A DNA stretch of 64,000 nucleotides from Leclercia sp. LSNIH1 (lineage in GTDB: Bacteria; Pseudomonadota; Gammaproteobacteria; Enterobacterales; Enterobacteriaceae). This document shows positions 16,868 through 24,919 of the stretch, in pieces. Within the stretch, counting starts at the first letter, position 1, and each line of letters opens with the position of its first letter. The notes under the pieces are model-generated. The model worked only from the letters and a program-made list of their open reading frames with translations, was not told where the DNA came from and searched no databases. The stretch spans positions 1-64,000 of the forward strand of contig NZ_CP026167.1 in NCBI RefSeq assembly GCF_002902985.1, read 5' to 3'. The position numbers and the translations under genes are program-made.

Positions 16868-17551
16868 TTAGAATGAATAAGCTACGCCGACACGAAGACG
16901 GGTCTGACGCTCATCGGTGTCTTTCACACCAACATTACCCACTTCGCCATACGGAGCCCAGTTCTTATCAATTTTGTACGCCAGCTTAACGTTATATTCC
17001 TGGGAGTAATCTTTATTGTTGTTACGAATATTCCCTTCTGTACTTTTCGCGTATACGTAGTTCAGCTCGGTACGCCAGTCGCCCATTACCCAACCAACCC
17101 AGGCGTCGCCACGGTTAACTTTATCGTCGTCTTTATTCGCGCTTGACGGATAACGGGTGTAGTCATAGCGATAACGGGCAGCCACATAGAAGCCATTATC
17201 GAAGCTATATTGCGCGTGCAGATAGGGTTTATAAATGGTGAAGCTGTCTTTACTTTCGAGGGTAAAGCCTGGTGTTAACGCAATGTTCTGGTTCGCTTTC
17301 CAGCGCCAGCTAATCTGATCTTCATGGCCGTTACCCACCACGTCCGCAAATGGCTGGTCAGCTTTATCGCCGCCAGATTTCCATTTTGCTTCTACTGAGA
17401 AACCAAAGCCATTTTCGAAACGGTGCGAAACCGAAACACGGTCGGCGTTCGAGCCGCTATCGATATATTCGTGACGCAGATCCACGGTGACAGCCTGAGC
17501 TGCGAAAGAAGCGCCAATAAGTGAAGCAAGGACCAGAGATTTCTTAAACAT
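16868..17551 (-). CDS. kdgM: Oligogalacturonate-specific outer-membrane porin KdgM
   Basis: KdgM-family porins are small anion-selective beta-barrels that let oligogalacturonides cross the outer membrane. The 227-residue precursor starts MFKKSLVLASLIGASFAAQA, a signal peptide cut after residue 20. The mature protein alternates aromatic and polar residues as in a beta-barrel of about 12 strands and ends with a terminal phenylalanine (VGVAYSF), the BAM recognition mark. It faces the ogl gene tail to tail and carries a KdgR-like box in its leader. It should supply the periplasmic substrate for TogB. Confidence 0.93.
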   Translation of the reverse strand: MFKKSLVLASLIGASFAAQAVTVDLRHEYIDSGSNADRVSVSHRFENGFGFSVEAKWKSGGDKADQPFADVVGNGHEDQISWRWKANQNIALTPGFTLESKDSFTIYKPYLHAQYSFDNGFYVAARYRYDYTRYPSSANKDDDKVNRGDAWVGWVMGDWRTELNYVYAKSTEGNIRNNNKDYSQEYNVKLAYKIDKNWAPYGEVGNVGVKDTDERQTRLRVGVAYSF

Positions 17552-17564
17552 GGAAAAACCCTCG

Positions 17565-17587
17565 TTTAAAATGATGTTTCGTTTTTA
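17565..17587 (-). promoter_or_regulatory. KdgR box in the kdgM leader
   Basis: TAAAATGATGTTTCGTTTTT fits the KdgR palindrome. It lies only about 14 bp from the kdgM start codon, so it is in the untranslated leader or at the transcription start, where binding would block elongation. Confidence 0.75.
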
Positions 17588-17809
17588 TGGAATTGCATTT
17601 TATTTTTTAATAAACGTAATTTTAGTGATCTCGATCGTAATTATCTGTTTCATTTTTTTTGGCAAACCCAGCCGTGAGCAATATCAACAAATGTTGACTT
17701 TTAAGGGGAATTTAAAGGATCGCGATCACACTAAATCGTTATTAGCGATTCAAGGAATAAGTTAACTATTTTGCGGATGATTGAGATTTTACTGACAGGA
17801 GGTAAAAAT
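17588..17809 (-). promoter_or_regulatory. Upstream region of kdgM
   Basis: This is the remaining AT-rich part of the 329-bp gap between kdgM and yqeF. It contains two GATC-centred partial CRP-like sequences (around 17624-17639 and 17715-17730, each 7 of 10 matches) that could serve kdgM. A 71-codon plus-strand frame crosses it, but it overlaps the KdgR box and has no ribosome binding site. Confidence 0.4.
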
Positions 17810-17833
17810 ATGATGAAGCTCACAAACAAATAA
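17810..17833 (+). other. Tiny ORF (MMKLTNK) with ideal ribosome binding site
   Basis: AGGAGGT at 17797-17803 is a full Shine-Dalgarno sequence exactly 6 nt before ATG ATG AAG CTC ACA AAC AAA TAA. The stop lies inside the first arm of the terminator at 17827. No downstream gene on this strand follows, since yqeF is convergent, so it is not an obvious attenuator. It may be a seven-residue peptide on a short RNA, or the decayed 5' end of a lost gene. Confidence 0.35.
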
Positions 17834-17858
17834 GCCTCCGGGATCGGAGGCTTATTTG
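17827..17858. terminator. Bidirectional terminator between the kdgM upstream region and yqeF
   Basis: CAAATAAGCCTCC and GGAGGCTTATTTG pair perfectly around GGGATC. The A/T-rich ends give a short T-tract in both directions. It lies 22 bp after the yqeF stop on the minus strand. Confidence 0.85.
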
Positions 17859-17880
17859 GATTGATATATATCAACGCGAA

Positions 17881-19059
17881 TTATCTTTCTATAGCCAACG
17901 CCACGCCCTGTCCGCCGCCGATACACAGCGTAGCCAGCCCTTTACGCGCATCGCGTTTTACCATCTCATGCACCAGTGAGACCAGGATACGGCAGCCCGA
18001 TGCGCCAATGGGGTGACCCAGGGCGATCGCTCCACCGTTAACATTCACCCGGCGTTCGTCCCACTCCAGCATTTTGCCCACCGACAGCGCCTGGGCAGCA
18101 AAGGCTTCGTTCACTTCGATCAAATCCACATCCGCCAGCTGCCAGCCTGCCCGTTCAAGACAGCGGCGCGTGGCGTGAACCGGGGCGATCCCCATTAAGG
18201 CGGGATCAACACCCACGCTGGCAAAGGCTTTGATGCGCGCCAGTACCGGCAGATTCAGCGCTTCGGCTTTGCTCTCGCTCATCATCATCACTGCGGCGGC
18301 CCCGTCATTAATCGAGGAGGCATTCCCGGCGGTGACCGACCCGGTGAGCTCAAAGGCAGGGTTCAGCAGCGCCAGCCCCTCTGCGCTGGCATCGGTGCGC
18401 GGCTGTTCATCTGTATCCACCAGCAGGTTCTCCCCGCCCTGCTTCTGGGCGACAACCGGTACGATCTCGTCGCGAAAACGGCCCGCGTCGATGGCCGCCC
18501 GGGCCTTATGCTGGGAACTGAGGGCATAGGCGTCCTGCAGCTCACGGGAGATGCCATATTCACGCGCCAGGTTCTCTGCCGTGACCCCCATATGGTAATC
18601 GTTGAAGGCATCCCACAGCCCGTCATGCACCAGGCTGTCGATAAGCTGGCTGTTGCCCAGTTGCGCCCCGGTACGGCTGTCGGTGAGCACGTGCGGGGCA
18701 CGGCTCATGTTCTCCTGGCCGCCCGCGATCACCACATCGGCTTCGCCGCACTGGATCGCCTGGGTCGCCAGATGCAGCGCCTTCAAACCGGAGCCGCACA
18801 CGTCGTTGATGGTGATGGCAGAGACGGTATTGGGTAATCCTCCCTTCAGCGCCGCCTGGCGGGCAGGGTTTTGCCCGGCGCCTGCGGTCAGCACCTGACC
18901 GAGGATCACTTCGTCGATCTCGTGTCCCTCAATGCCGCTTCGCTCCACCAGCGCGCGAACCACCACGCTGCCTAACTCAACCGCCGAGTGGCGTGAGAGC
19001 GCTCCCTGGAAACAGCCGATTGCGGTACGCAATGCACCCACTATCACGACGTCTTTCAT
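17881..19059 (-). CDS. yqeF: Acetyl-CoA acetyltransferase (thiolase) YqeF
   Basis: The 392-residue protein is a thiolase II. C88 in NDVCGSG is the acyl-binding cysteine; H in [10 protein letters not shown] and C in TLCIGGGQG complete the active site. It should condense two acetyl-CoA to acetoacetyl-CoA or do the reverse; the in vivo role of YqeF is unclear. The frame extends 8 codons further, but the ATG at 19059 has GAGGTAG 5-6 nt upstream and matches E. coli [12 protein letters not shown]. It stands alone, next to kduI in E. coli and here separated from it by ogl and kdgM. Confidence 0.94.
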   Translation of the reverse strand: MKDVVIVGALRTAIGCFQGALSRHSAVELGSVVVRALVERSGIEGHEIDEVILGQVLTAGAGQNPARQAALKGGLPNTVSAITINDVCGSGLKALHLATQAIQCGEADVVIAGGQENMSRAPHVLTDSRTGAQLGNSQLIDSLVHDGLWDAFNDYHMGVTAENLAREYGISRELQDAYALSSQHKARAAIDAGRFRDEIVPVVAQKQGGENLLVDTDEQPRTDASAEGLALLNPAFELTGSVTAGNASSINDGAAAVMMMSESKAEALNLPVLARIKAFASVGVDPALMGIAPVHATRRCLERAGWQLADVDLIEVNEAFAAQALSVGKMLEWDERRVNVNGGAIALGHPIGASGCRILVSLVHEMVKRDARKGLATLCIGGGQGVALAIER

Positions 19060-19230
19060 CTCTACCTCTGCGCAAAATGACACCGCTCATAGTAGAGGAT
19101 TGTTATCAACTAATGATGTAATTGTTTAAAAAAAGTGAGTTTTATCACAAAGGATTCTGGAGGGCCGAGAGAAATGGTTGCTCAGCCGATACCGGGAAAC
19201 TTAACCTGCGCGGGCGCAGGGCAAGGCGGG

Positions 19231-19743
19231 TCAAGATCTCCAGTACTGGGTTAAGGCGGGCGAGTTTCCATTGACCGGATCCCGCTCAGGAAAGGGCAAC
19301 GCAACGATCCGCGCCAGCATGGCCGGCGTCGCCGCCTGCTTGCAGAGATCAACATCCGTCCCCGGCGGATAGGCACCCACCACCAGAAAATCGTCGGTTG
19401 CAGATATCCGGCAGTGCCCGGTTCCGGCAGGCAATAACAGTGCGTCTCCCGCTTCTACTTCGATCTCTTCGCCCCCAGGTCCGCCAACGATGAGGCGTGC
19501 CGCCCCCCGGGCAATACCTAAGACTTCATGCCCATTAGAGTGGTAGTGGTGATAATCAAAAACCCCATCGCGCCACTGAGGCGGCCAACCGTTGTCGGCA
19601 AATCGTTGTTCAAACTGGCTTGCGCGATCGCCATCCGTTATCACCCCTTTATAGAGCAGCACCGGCAAATGGGGATTATTCGGCACCCACTCTCTGGCGG
19701 AGAGCATCAGCGTCCGGGGTGTGATTCTCGTTTTAGCGGTCAT
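19231..19743 (-). CDS. Cupin-domain protein, YjlB-like
   Basis: The 170-residue protein has a textbook cupin motif 1: G60-(X)5-H66-X-H68-(X)4-E73-(X)6-G80, followed by motif 2 GDALLLPAGTGH with H110. It therefore probably binds a metal. The C-terminal CKQAATPAM and DPVNGNSPALTQYW stretches resemble Bacillus YjlB-type proteins of unknown function. It lies downstream of, and in the same direction as, a LysR-type gene, with a 74-bp gap. No reaction can be assigned. Confidence 0.75.
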   Translation of the reverse strand: MTAKTRITPRTLMLSAREWVPNNPHLPVLLYKGVITDGDRASQFEQRFADNGWPPQWRDGVFDYHHYHSNGHEVLGIARGAARLIVGGPGGEEIEVEAGDALLLPAGTGHCRISATDDFLVVGAYPPGTDVDLCKQAATPAMLARIVALPFPERDPVNGNSPALTQYWRS

Positions 19744-19817
19744 GGTCTCTTCTCAGTCAGTTATTACACTCCGCTAAGTGTAGTTCGTTTCAATGTCGCC
19801 ACTGACGGGGGCAGAGA

Positions 19818-20693
19818 TCACCGCGGATCCGCTTTTTGCTGTAAATAATGGCGCAGCCAGTTGCCTGCCGTTCCCGGCGGGGAGCGTTTATTCCAGACCA
19901 GATCGATCGCCACCGAGCGCGGCCAGCCCGGCACATTGAGCTGCACCAGCGCTTTCGCCGGCGCAAACTCCTCTACCAGCGCGCAAGGCAGCGCGCACCA
20001 GCCAAATCCCTGAACCGCCATGCTGAGCAACATCAGGTAGTTAGGTGCCGACCAGACCGGCCCCTGCGCCAGCACCGGTTCACGCTCCAGATAGGTATTC
20101 AGGCGCAGCTCCCGCCAGCTGTGCAGTTCATCGTGCTCCGTTCGCGCCTGCGCGGCCAGCGGATGGCTGGCTGACGTATAAATCGCCATATGGGTCTGCA
20201 TGGGAAGGCGAACGGCGGCAATGTCGGTGGGATAGTTTTCCCGCGCCTCGGTGAGGCCAATCTGCGCCCGCCCTTTTTGCAGCAGATCGATGACATCTTC
20301 CTCTTCGCCAATCAGACACTCAAATTCGGTATGGGGAAAACGCTCATCAAAACGAAACAGCATCTCCTCCAGCACATCCGGATGCAGGGTATCGGAGAGG
20401 ACAAAGGTGAGCCGTGCTTCGGTCTCTTCGCTAAGGGATACCGCCAGTTCATCCAGCCGCGCGCTGGCCGCCAGAATCGACTGCACATAGCCCAGCACCT
20501 GCTTGCCCTGGGCGGTGAGTACCGGCTGGCGGGCACTGCGGTCGAACAGGGCAAAACCCAGGTCATCCTCCAGATGGGCGATGGCGGTGCTGATGGTGGA
20601 CTGGCTTTTCCGCAGGCGGCGGGCCGCAGCGGAAAAAGAGCCCGCAGCAACCGTCTCGACAAATGCTGTTAACGCTTCGGGTGAGTAGCGCAT
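19818..20693 (-). CDS. LysR-family transcriptional regulator beside a PACE efflux gene
   Basis: The 291-residue protein has an N-terminal winged helix (residues 3-61, with SFSAAARRLRKSQSTISTAIAHLEDDLG) and a LysR substrate domain from about residue 90. It diverges from the PACE transporter gene at 20798 with a 104-bp gap. Divergent LysR-type genes are the usual regulators of PACE genes (AceR-aceI in Acinetobacter), so it probably senses a compound and activates the pump. The ligand is unknown. Confidence 0.85.
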   Translation of the reverse strand: MRYSPEALTAFVETVAAGSFSAAARRLRKSQSTISTAIAHLEDDLGFALFDRSARQPVLTAQGKQVLGYVQSILAASARLDELAVSLSEETEARLTFVLSDTLHPDVLEEMLFRFDERFPHTEFECLIGEEEDVIDLLQKGRAQIGLTEARENYPTDIAAVRLPMQTHMAIYTSASHPLAAQARTEHDELHSWRELRLNTYLEREPVLAQGPVWSAPNYLMLLSMAVQGFGWCALPCALVEEFAPAKALVQLNVPGWPRSVAIDLVWNKRSPPGTAGNWLRHYLQQKADPR

Positions 20694-20704
20694 GTAGTAT
20701 CTAC

Positions 20705-20749
20705 TTTATCGATGGAATCTCACTTTTATATATCACTTTTAGCGATAAA
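20705..20749. promoter_or_regulatory. Inverted repeat in the LysR-PACE divergent promoter
   Basis: TTTATCG at 20705-20711 and CGATAAA at 20743-20749 are exact inverted copies with a 31-bp AT-rich spacer. The gap has room for both promoters. It is a candidate binding region for the LysR-type protein. Confidence 0.4.
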
Positions 20750-20797
20750 AATAGCCGCATGATTGGCCGTCCTGGCTTGTTTTTGAGGTAAGAGATT

Positions 20798-21259
20798 ATG
20801 CAGCACAACGATGTTCAGCGCAGAAAACTGCCGGAACGCATTTTTCACGCCGTCTGTTTTGAGGGTATTGCCACGGCGATCCTGGCCCCGACCACCGCGT
20901 GGCTGATGCAGCGCCCCATACTGGAGATGGGCGGGTTAACTGTTCTCCTCGCCACCACGGCGATGATCTGGAACATCATCTTCAACTACCTGTTCGACAG
21001 GCTGTGGCCGCGGCATAAGGTGCCTCGCACCGCGAAAGTCCGCGCCCTGCACGCGCTGGGCTTTGAAGTCGGGTTCATCTTTATCGGCGTCGGGATTGTA
21101 TCGCTGGTGCTGGGCGTGAGCCTGCTTCAGGCCTTCACCTTAGAGATTGGCTTCTTTATTTTCTTCCTGCCGTACACCATGGTTTATAACTGGGCGTACG
21201 ATACCCTGCGCGATCGCATGATTAAGCGACGCCAACAGCGGCAGGCTGCCACCTCTTAA
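20798..21259 (+). CDS. PACE-family efflux transporter (AceI-like)
   Basis: The 153-residue inner-membrane protein has four helices in two tandem bacterial transmembrane pair domains. The first has RIFHAVCFEG (acidic residue E22 matches the functional glutamate of AceI) and WNIIFNYLFD; the second repeats the pattern with RALHALGFEVG and YNWAYDTLRD. PACE proteins export biguanides such as chlorhexidine or short-chain polyamines by proton exchange. GGTAAGAG precedes the start. A LysR-type gene diverges from it. The substrate cannot be predicted. Confidence 0.9.
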   Translation: MQHNDVQRRKLPERIFHAVCFEGIATAILAPTTAWLMQRPILEMGGLTVLLATTAMIWNIIFNYLFDRLWPRHKVPRTAKVRALHALGFEVGFIFIGVGIVSLVLGVSLLQAFTLEIGFFIFFLPYTMVYNWAYDTLRDRMIKRRQQRQAATS

Positions 21260-21266
21260 CTCCCCT

Positions 21267-21287
21267 GGCCGGAAATGCTTTCCGGCC
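21267..21287 (+). terminator. Hairpin after the PACE gene
   Basis: GGCCGGAAA and TTTCCGGCC form a perfect 9-bp stem around TGC, 8 bp after the stop. There is no T-tract (CGCTTAAA follows), so termination may be weak or the stem may only protect the 3' end. Confidence 0.55.
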
Positions 21288-21377
21288 CGCTTAAAACCGT
21301 TCCAACCGCCAGGCCAACTGTTGATTATGGTAAAATAGTCTCCTTTTTGTTGGTTTTATAGTTGATACGTTTATCTC

Positions 21378-22607
21378 ATGTCGAAAATCTGGTCTAAAGA
21401 AGAGACCCTCTGGAGCTTTGCCCTCTACGGCACTGCCGTGGGCGCAGGAACCCTGTTCCTGCCCATCCAACTGGGATCTGCGGGCGCTGTCGTCCTTTTC
21501 ATCACCGCCCTTGTGGCATATCCATTAACCTACTGGCCCCACAAAGCGTTATGCCAGTTCATCCTCTCTGCAAAAACCAAAGGTAGCGAAGGGATCACCG
21601 GCGCGGTGACCTACTACTACGGGAAAAAGATCGGCAACCTGATCACCACGCTCTACTTTATCGCCTTTTTTGTGGTGGTGCAGATCTATGCCGTGGCGAT
21701 CACTAATTCGCTGACCGAACAGCTGGCGAAGCATATGACGGTGGACACCCCCGTGCGGGTGCTGGTCAGCCTGGGCGTCGTGCTGGCGTTAAATCTGATC
21801 TTCCTGATGGGGCGGCATGCCACCATCCGGGTGATGGGTTTTCTGGTCTTCCCACTGATCGCTTACTTCCTGCTGGTGTCGCTCTATCTCACCCACAGCT
21901 GGCAACCCGCGCTGCTCACCAGCCAGATGAGCGTTGATAAGCACACTCTGCACCAGGTGTGGATCTCCATTCCGGTGATGGTGTTCGCCTTTAGCCATAC
22001 GCCGATTATTTCAACCTTTGCCGTCGACCGGCGGGAGAAATATGGCGAGGCCGCCATGGGCAAATGTACCCGCATCATGAAGGTGGCCTACCTGGTTATC
22101 TGCCTGAGCGTGCTCTTCTTCGTCTTCAGCTGTCTGATGTCGATCCCACCCTCTTACATCGTCGCCGCGAAAGAGGAAGGGGTCACCATCCTCTCGGCGC
22201 TCTCGATGATGCCCTCCTCCCCTTCGTGGCTTGGGATCTCCGGGATTGTTGTCGCCATCATCGCGATGTCGAAGTCGTTTCTCGGCACCTATTTCGGGGT
22301 GATTGAGGGGGCTACAGCGATGGTGAAATCAGGATTAAACCAGGTTGGCGTAAAGAAAAGCCGGGCCTTTAATCGGGCGGTATCGGTGATGGGGGTCTCC
22401 CTGATCACCTTTGCGGTGTGCTGCATTAATCCCAATGCCATCTCGATGATCTATGCCATCAGCGGGCCACTTATCGCCATGATTTTGTTCATCATGCCGA
22501 CTCTGTCGACATTCCTCATTCCGGCGCTGAAGCCCTACCGCTCCGTCGGCAATGTGCTGACGCTGATTATCGGGGTGTTATGCGTGTCGGTGATGTTTAT
22601 CGCTTAA
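21378..22607 (+). CDS. yqeG: Inner-membrane amino acid transporter YqeG (HAAAP/serine family)
   Basis: The 409-residue protein has about 11 membrane helices and belongs to the hydroxy/aromatic amino acid permease family. It begins MSKIWSKEETLWSFALYGTAVGAGTLFLPIQ, nearly identical to E. coli YqeG, which has been linked to serine and threonine transport. It has its own promoter region (TAAAAT near 21331). In E. coli it follows yqeF directly; here the cupin and LysR-PACE genes separate them. Confidence 0.93.
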   Translation: MSKIWSKEETLWSFALYGTAVGAGTLFLPIQLGSAGAVVLFITALVAYPLTYWPHKALCQFILSAKTKGSEGITGAVTYYYGKKIGNLITTLYFIAFFVVVQIYAVAITNSLTEQLAKHMTVDTPVRVLVSLGVVLALNLIFLMGRHATIRVMGFLVFPLIAYFLLVSLYLTHSWQPALLTSQMSVDKHTLHQVWISIPVMVFAFSHTPIISTFAVDRREKYGEAAMGKCTRIMKVAYLVICLSVLFFVFSCLMSIPPSYIVAAKEEGVTILSALSMMPSSPSWLGISGIVVAIIAMSKSFLGTYFGVIEGATAMVKSGLNQVGVKKSRAFNRAVSVMGVSLITFAVCCINPNAISMIYAISGPLIAMILFIMPTLSTFLIPALKPYRSVGNVLTLIIGVLCVSVMFIA

Positions 22608-22640
22608 AAAAGAGAACCTGCAGCGCGCTGCTGCAGGTTC
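22606..22640 (-). terminator. Terminator between convergent yqeG and yjdJ
   Basis: GAACCTGCAGC and GCTGCAGGTTC form an 11-bp stem around GCGCT. The T-rich side (CTCTTTTTT) is on the minus strand, so it mainly ends the yjdI-yjdJ transcript. Confidence 0.82.
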
Positions 22641-22644
22641 AGAA

Positions 22645-22917
22645 TCAGGCGCGGATATCGTCATACTCGCGGGTGTTATCAAATTCGTGTTTCGCAAACG
22701 GGCAGAGGGGAATAATTTTACGGTTTTCGGCACGCATCTTTTCCACCACCCTTGCCACCAGCTGTTTACCCACGCCCTGCCCTTTCAGGCTCGGATCGAC
22801 ATCGGTATGCTCAATGATACTGAGGTGCTCGCCGGTGGGGACAAAGACGATCTCCGCAACCTGATTGCCTTCGGCATCGTTCACGTAAAACTTGTTATGG
22901 CCTTCCTGAATATCCAT
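22645..22917 (-). CDS. yjdJ: GNAT-like acetyltransferase-fold protein YjdJ
   Basis: The 90-residue protein matches E. coli YjdJ throughout. It has the short GNAT-like fold with the acetyl-CoA loop [17 protein letters not shown] (residues about 46-62) and the conserved tail [17 protein letters not shown]. The substrate is unknown. It lies 10 bp downstream of yjdI in the same direction, an operon as in E. coli, where the pair is elsewhere on the chromosome. Confidence 0.9.
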   Translation of the reverse strand: MDIQEGHNKFYVNDAEGNQVAEIVFVPTGEHLSIIEHTDVDPSLKGQGVGKQLVARVVEKMRAENRKIIPLCPFAKHEFDNTREYDDIRA

Positions 22918-22927
22918 GGTTTCTCGC

Positions 22928-23158
22928 TTATTTGTGGCGGTATTTAAGTGCGCCGCTTGGGCAGGTATCGATCACACGCACGACCGTATCGACATCCACT
23001 TCGTCAGGGATGATCCACGGTTTACGTTTCAGATTGAAGAGCTTAGCGCTGCCGCGCACGCAGTTTCCCGCGTGTTGGCAGATGCCGGTATTGAAGTAGA
23101 CGTCAATTTTCTCACCGGTATAGGCCCGGTATCCCGCCTCCAGCAGTTCATTATCCAT
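22928..23158 (-). CDS. yjdI: Divergent 4Fe-4S single-cluster protein YjdI
   Basis: The 76-residue protein has a CQHAGNC motif near residues 27-33 and CPSGAL near 66-71, matching the divergent 4Fe-4S mono-cluster domain, and is nearly collinear with E. coli YjdI. It is first in a two-gene unit with yjdJ. The physiological role is unknown; a redox or sensing role together with YjdJ is plausible only by inference. Confidence 0.88.
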   Translation of the reverse strand: MDNELLEAGYRAYTGEKIDVYFNTGICQHAGNCVRGSAKLFNLKRKPWIIPDEVDVDTVVRVIDTCPSGALKYRHK

Positions 23159-23307
23159 GACATTGCCTCTGAATTATTATGGTTGGGATTAAGCATAGCG
23201 CGACATCTCTATTCAACCTGCTCGTTTAAAAATAAACAACATTAATCTGCAATCTGGCTACCCACGCTGGATAATTAACGCTGTTTTTCAGTAATACAGG
23301 TCAGATA

Positions 23308-23706
23308 ATGAGAAAGATATCCCCGCTCATACTGGTATTTAGTATGGTTTTTATCACCGGCTGTAGCAGCCCGGAACTGGACAAAGTTGAACAGATCAAC
23401 AGATTGCATATTCCATTAGTTCTGCCCGGCAGCAAAGCCCCACCGGCACAGACATCCCATATCGCCTCGCTGTACAATTCCAATAAACAGGATATAGAGA
23501 GGCTTACCGACACGCTAAAAAAGCAATATTTACAGGATGTAAAACCCAAAGAGATATTTGAAATGGATAGCGATGTACAGCCCGTGTACGCTTCTCTTTC
23601 CCGATTAGAAGCATTAGCCATGATGAATCAGCAATACCTGAAAGATAAGAATGAAATGGGGTTACAGCAGATACATATTGCGCTCAAACCGGTTATTACC
23701 GGCTAA
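23308..23706 (+). CDS. Small lipoprotein of unknown function
   Basis: The 132-residue protein has a type II signal peptide MRKISPLILVFSMVFITGC with the lipobox ITGC; C19 would be lipidated. Serine at +2 predicts sorting to the outer membrane. The mature part is mainly helical and charged (NKQDIERLTDTLKKQYLQ). I do not recognise a family. It stands alone, convergent with the OmpA paralogue. AGG 8 nt upstream supports the ATG at 23308. Confidence 0.7.
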   Translation: MRKISPLILVFSMVFITGCSSPELDKVEQINRLHIPLVLPGSKAPPAQTSHIASLYNSNKQDIERLTDTLKKQYLQDVKPKEIFEMDSDVQPVYASLSRLEALAMMNQQYLKDKNEMGLQQIHIALKPVITG

Positions 23707-23713
23707 TCTTCGA

Positions 23714-23743
23714 TAAAAAAACCCGGCAGGTTAATGCCGGGTT
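23714..23743 (-). terminator. Terminator after the OmpA-like gene
   Basis: ACCCGGC and GCCGGGT pair around AGGTTAAT; on the minus strand a run of seven T follows. It lies between the convergent lipoprotein and ompA-like genes and may serve both. Confidence 0.85.
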
Positions 23744-23760
23744 AAAAGCGTTCCAGAATT

Positions 23761-24804
23761 TTATTTATTGCTGATCTCTACCACCACCCGACGATCCGGG
23801 GACAGACAACTAATCAGCGCGTTGCCGCTCTGACCATTACATTGCGCTCCCGTCACGGACTCACTCGCACCGCGGCCTGCTGTGGTGATGTTTTGCGCCG
23901 GAATGCCCAGCGCAACCAGTTCATCAGCTACAGCCTGCGCGCGGCGTTCAGAGAGTTGCAGATTGTAGTCAGGCGTACCGATACGATCGCTGTAGCCAAT
24001 AACCACTGTCGACTTGTCGTTGGCAGGCTGTAAACCCGGGCTATTGTAGAGCTGGCGAATCGCTGCGTGGCCTTCGCTGGTAAGGGTTGCAGAGTCATAG
24101 TCAAACATCACATCGGATTTCAGGTTAAAACGCTGTGGCGCCGGGGCCGGTTCAACGGTAGCCGCGGGAGTGGCGACAACAGGTGCGTCCTCATGCTGAC
24201 CAAAACGGTAGCTCAGCCCGGCCGTAACCGAACTGACATCACTGCTTACTCCAATCTGGTTGGCGTTGCCAACGTTGCTTACCCATTGATACTCAAGGCG
24301 GCCCGCCCAGTTTTTGTTAAAGGCATACTCGGTTCCTACAGCAGCCAGCGGGCGGACTCCGGTTTCAAAGCGATTATGACCGCTTACATCGGATTCAGCC
24401 CGGTATCCCATTGCCCCGGCCCGGCCATACAGGTCCCATTTCGGCGTGACGGCATAGCTGGCTTTCAGGGACATCTGGATCCCCTGACTTTTCATCCTGG
24501 CGCCAGCGCCGGCGTGATGGCCGTTTAACTGCATATTCCCTAAATAGTCGTAACCACCTTCCACAGCAAGCCAGGAGTTAATCTGGTAACCGGTATAAAT
24601 ACCGCCACTCACATTATCCTGGTCTAAATCAAAATGGTTTGAGCCACTGTTATTATCCAGCGCTTTGCTACCCGTGTTGGTATCGAAATAGTGCGACCAA
24701 CCTAATTTTCCACCGCTGTACCAGGTTCCGGCATCACCTGCAGCAAAAGCTGCGGTAGCGGTAAAAGCATTTGCGATAATTAACGCAACAACAGTCTTTT
24801 TCAT
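23761..24804 (-). CDS. OmpA-family outer-membrane protein (OmpA paralogue)
   Basis: The 347-residue precursor starts MKKTVVALIIANAFTATAAFAAG, a signal peptide cut after about residue 22. An eight-stranded OmpA barrel fills residues 25 to about 205, then comes a Pro/Ala hinge (APVVATPAATVEPAPAP) and an OmpA C-terminal peptidoglycan-binding domain with FDYDSATL and NLQLSERRAQAV. Two cysteines near the end match the OmpA disulfide. The true ompA lies near sulA in enterobacteria, so this is an extra copy. The frame extends five codons upstream only through a GTG. An IprA-type regulator gene lies upstream in the same direction. Confidence 0.88.
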   Translation of the reverse strand: MKKTVVALIIANAFTATAAFAAGDAGTWYSGGKLGWSHYFDTNTGSKALDNNSGSNHFDLDQDNVSGGIYTGYQINSWLAVEGGYDYLGNMQLNGHHAGAGARMKSQGIQMSLKASYAVTPKWDLYGRAGAMGYRAESDVSGHNRFETGVRPLAAVGTEYAFNKNWAGRLEYQWVSNVGNANQIGVSSDVSSVTAGLSYRFGQHEDAPVVATPAATVEPAPAPQRFNLKSDVMFDYDSATLTSEGHAAIRQLYNSPGLQPANDKSTVVIGYSDRIGTPDYNLQLSERRAQAVADELVALGIPAQNITTAGRGASESVTGAQCNGQSGNALISCLSPDRRVVVEISNK

Positions 24805-24919
24805 AACAATCCCGTTCACACTTACTGTAGATAGATTTCTTTATTAATTTCAGTAGGCAAACGATATAGAAAAAAAGCTGTCAGGTTAATTATCATTCTG
24901 TTTAAAATTAAATTTTCAG

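Noticed and set aside
17550..17765. 71-codon plus-strand ORF with a hydrophobic stretch upstream of kdgM
   Set aside because: It overlaps the kdgM start and KdgR box, has no ribosome binding site, and the hydrophobicity comes from AT-rich promoter DNA.
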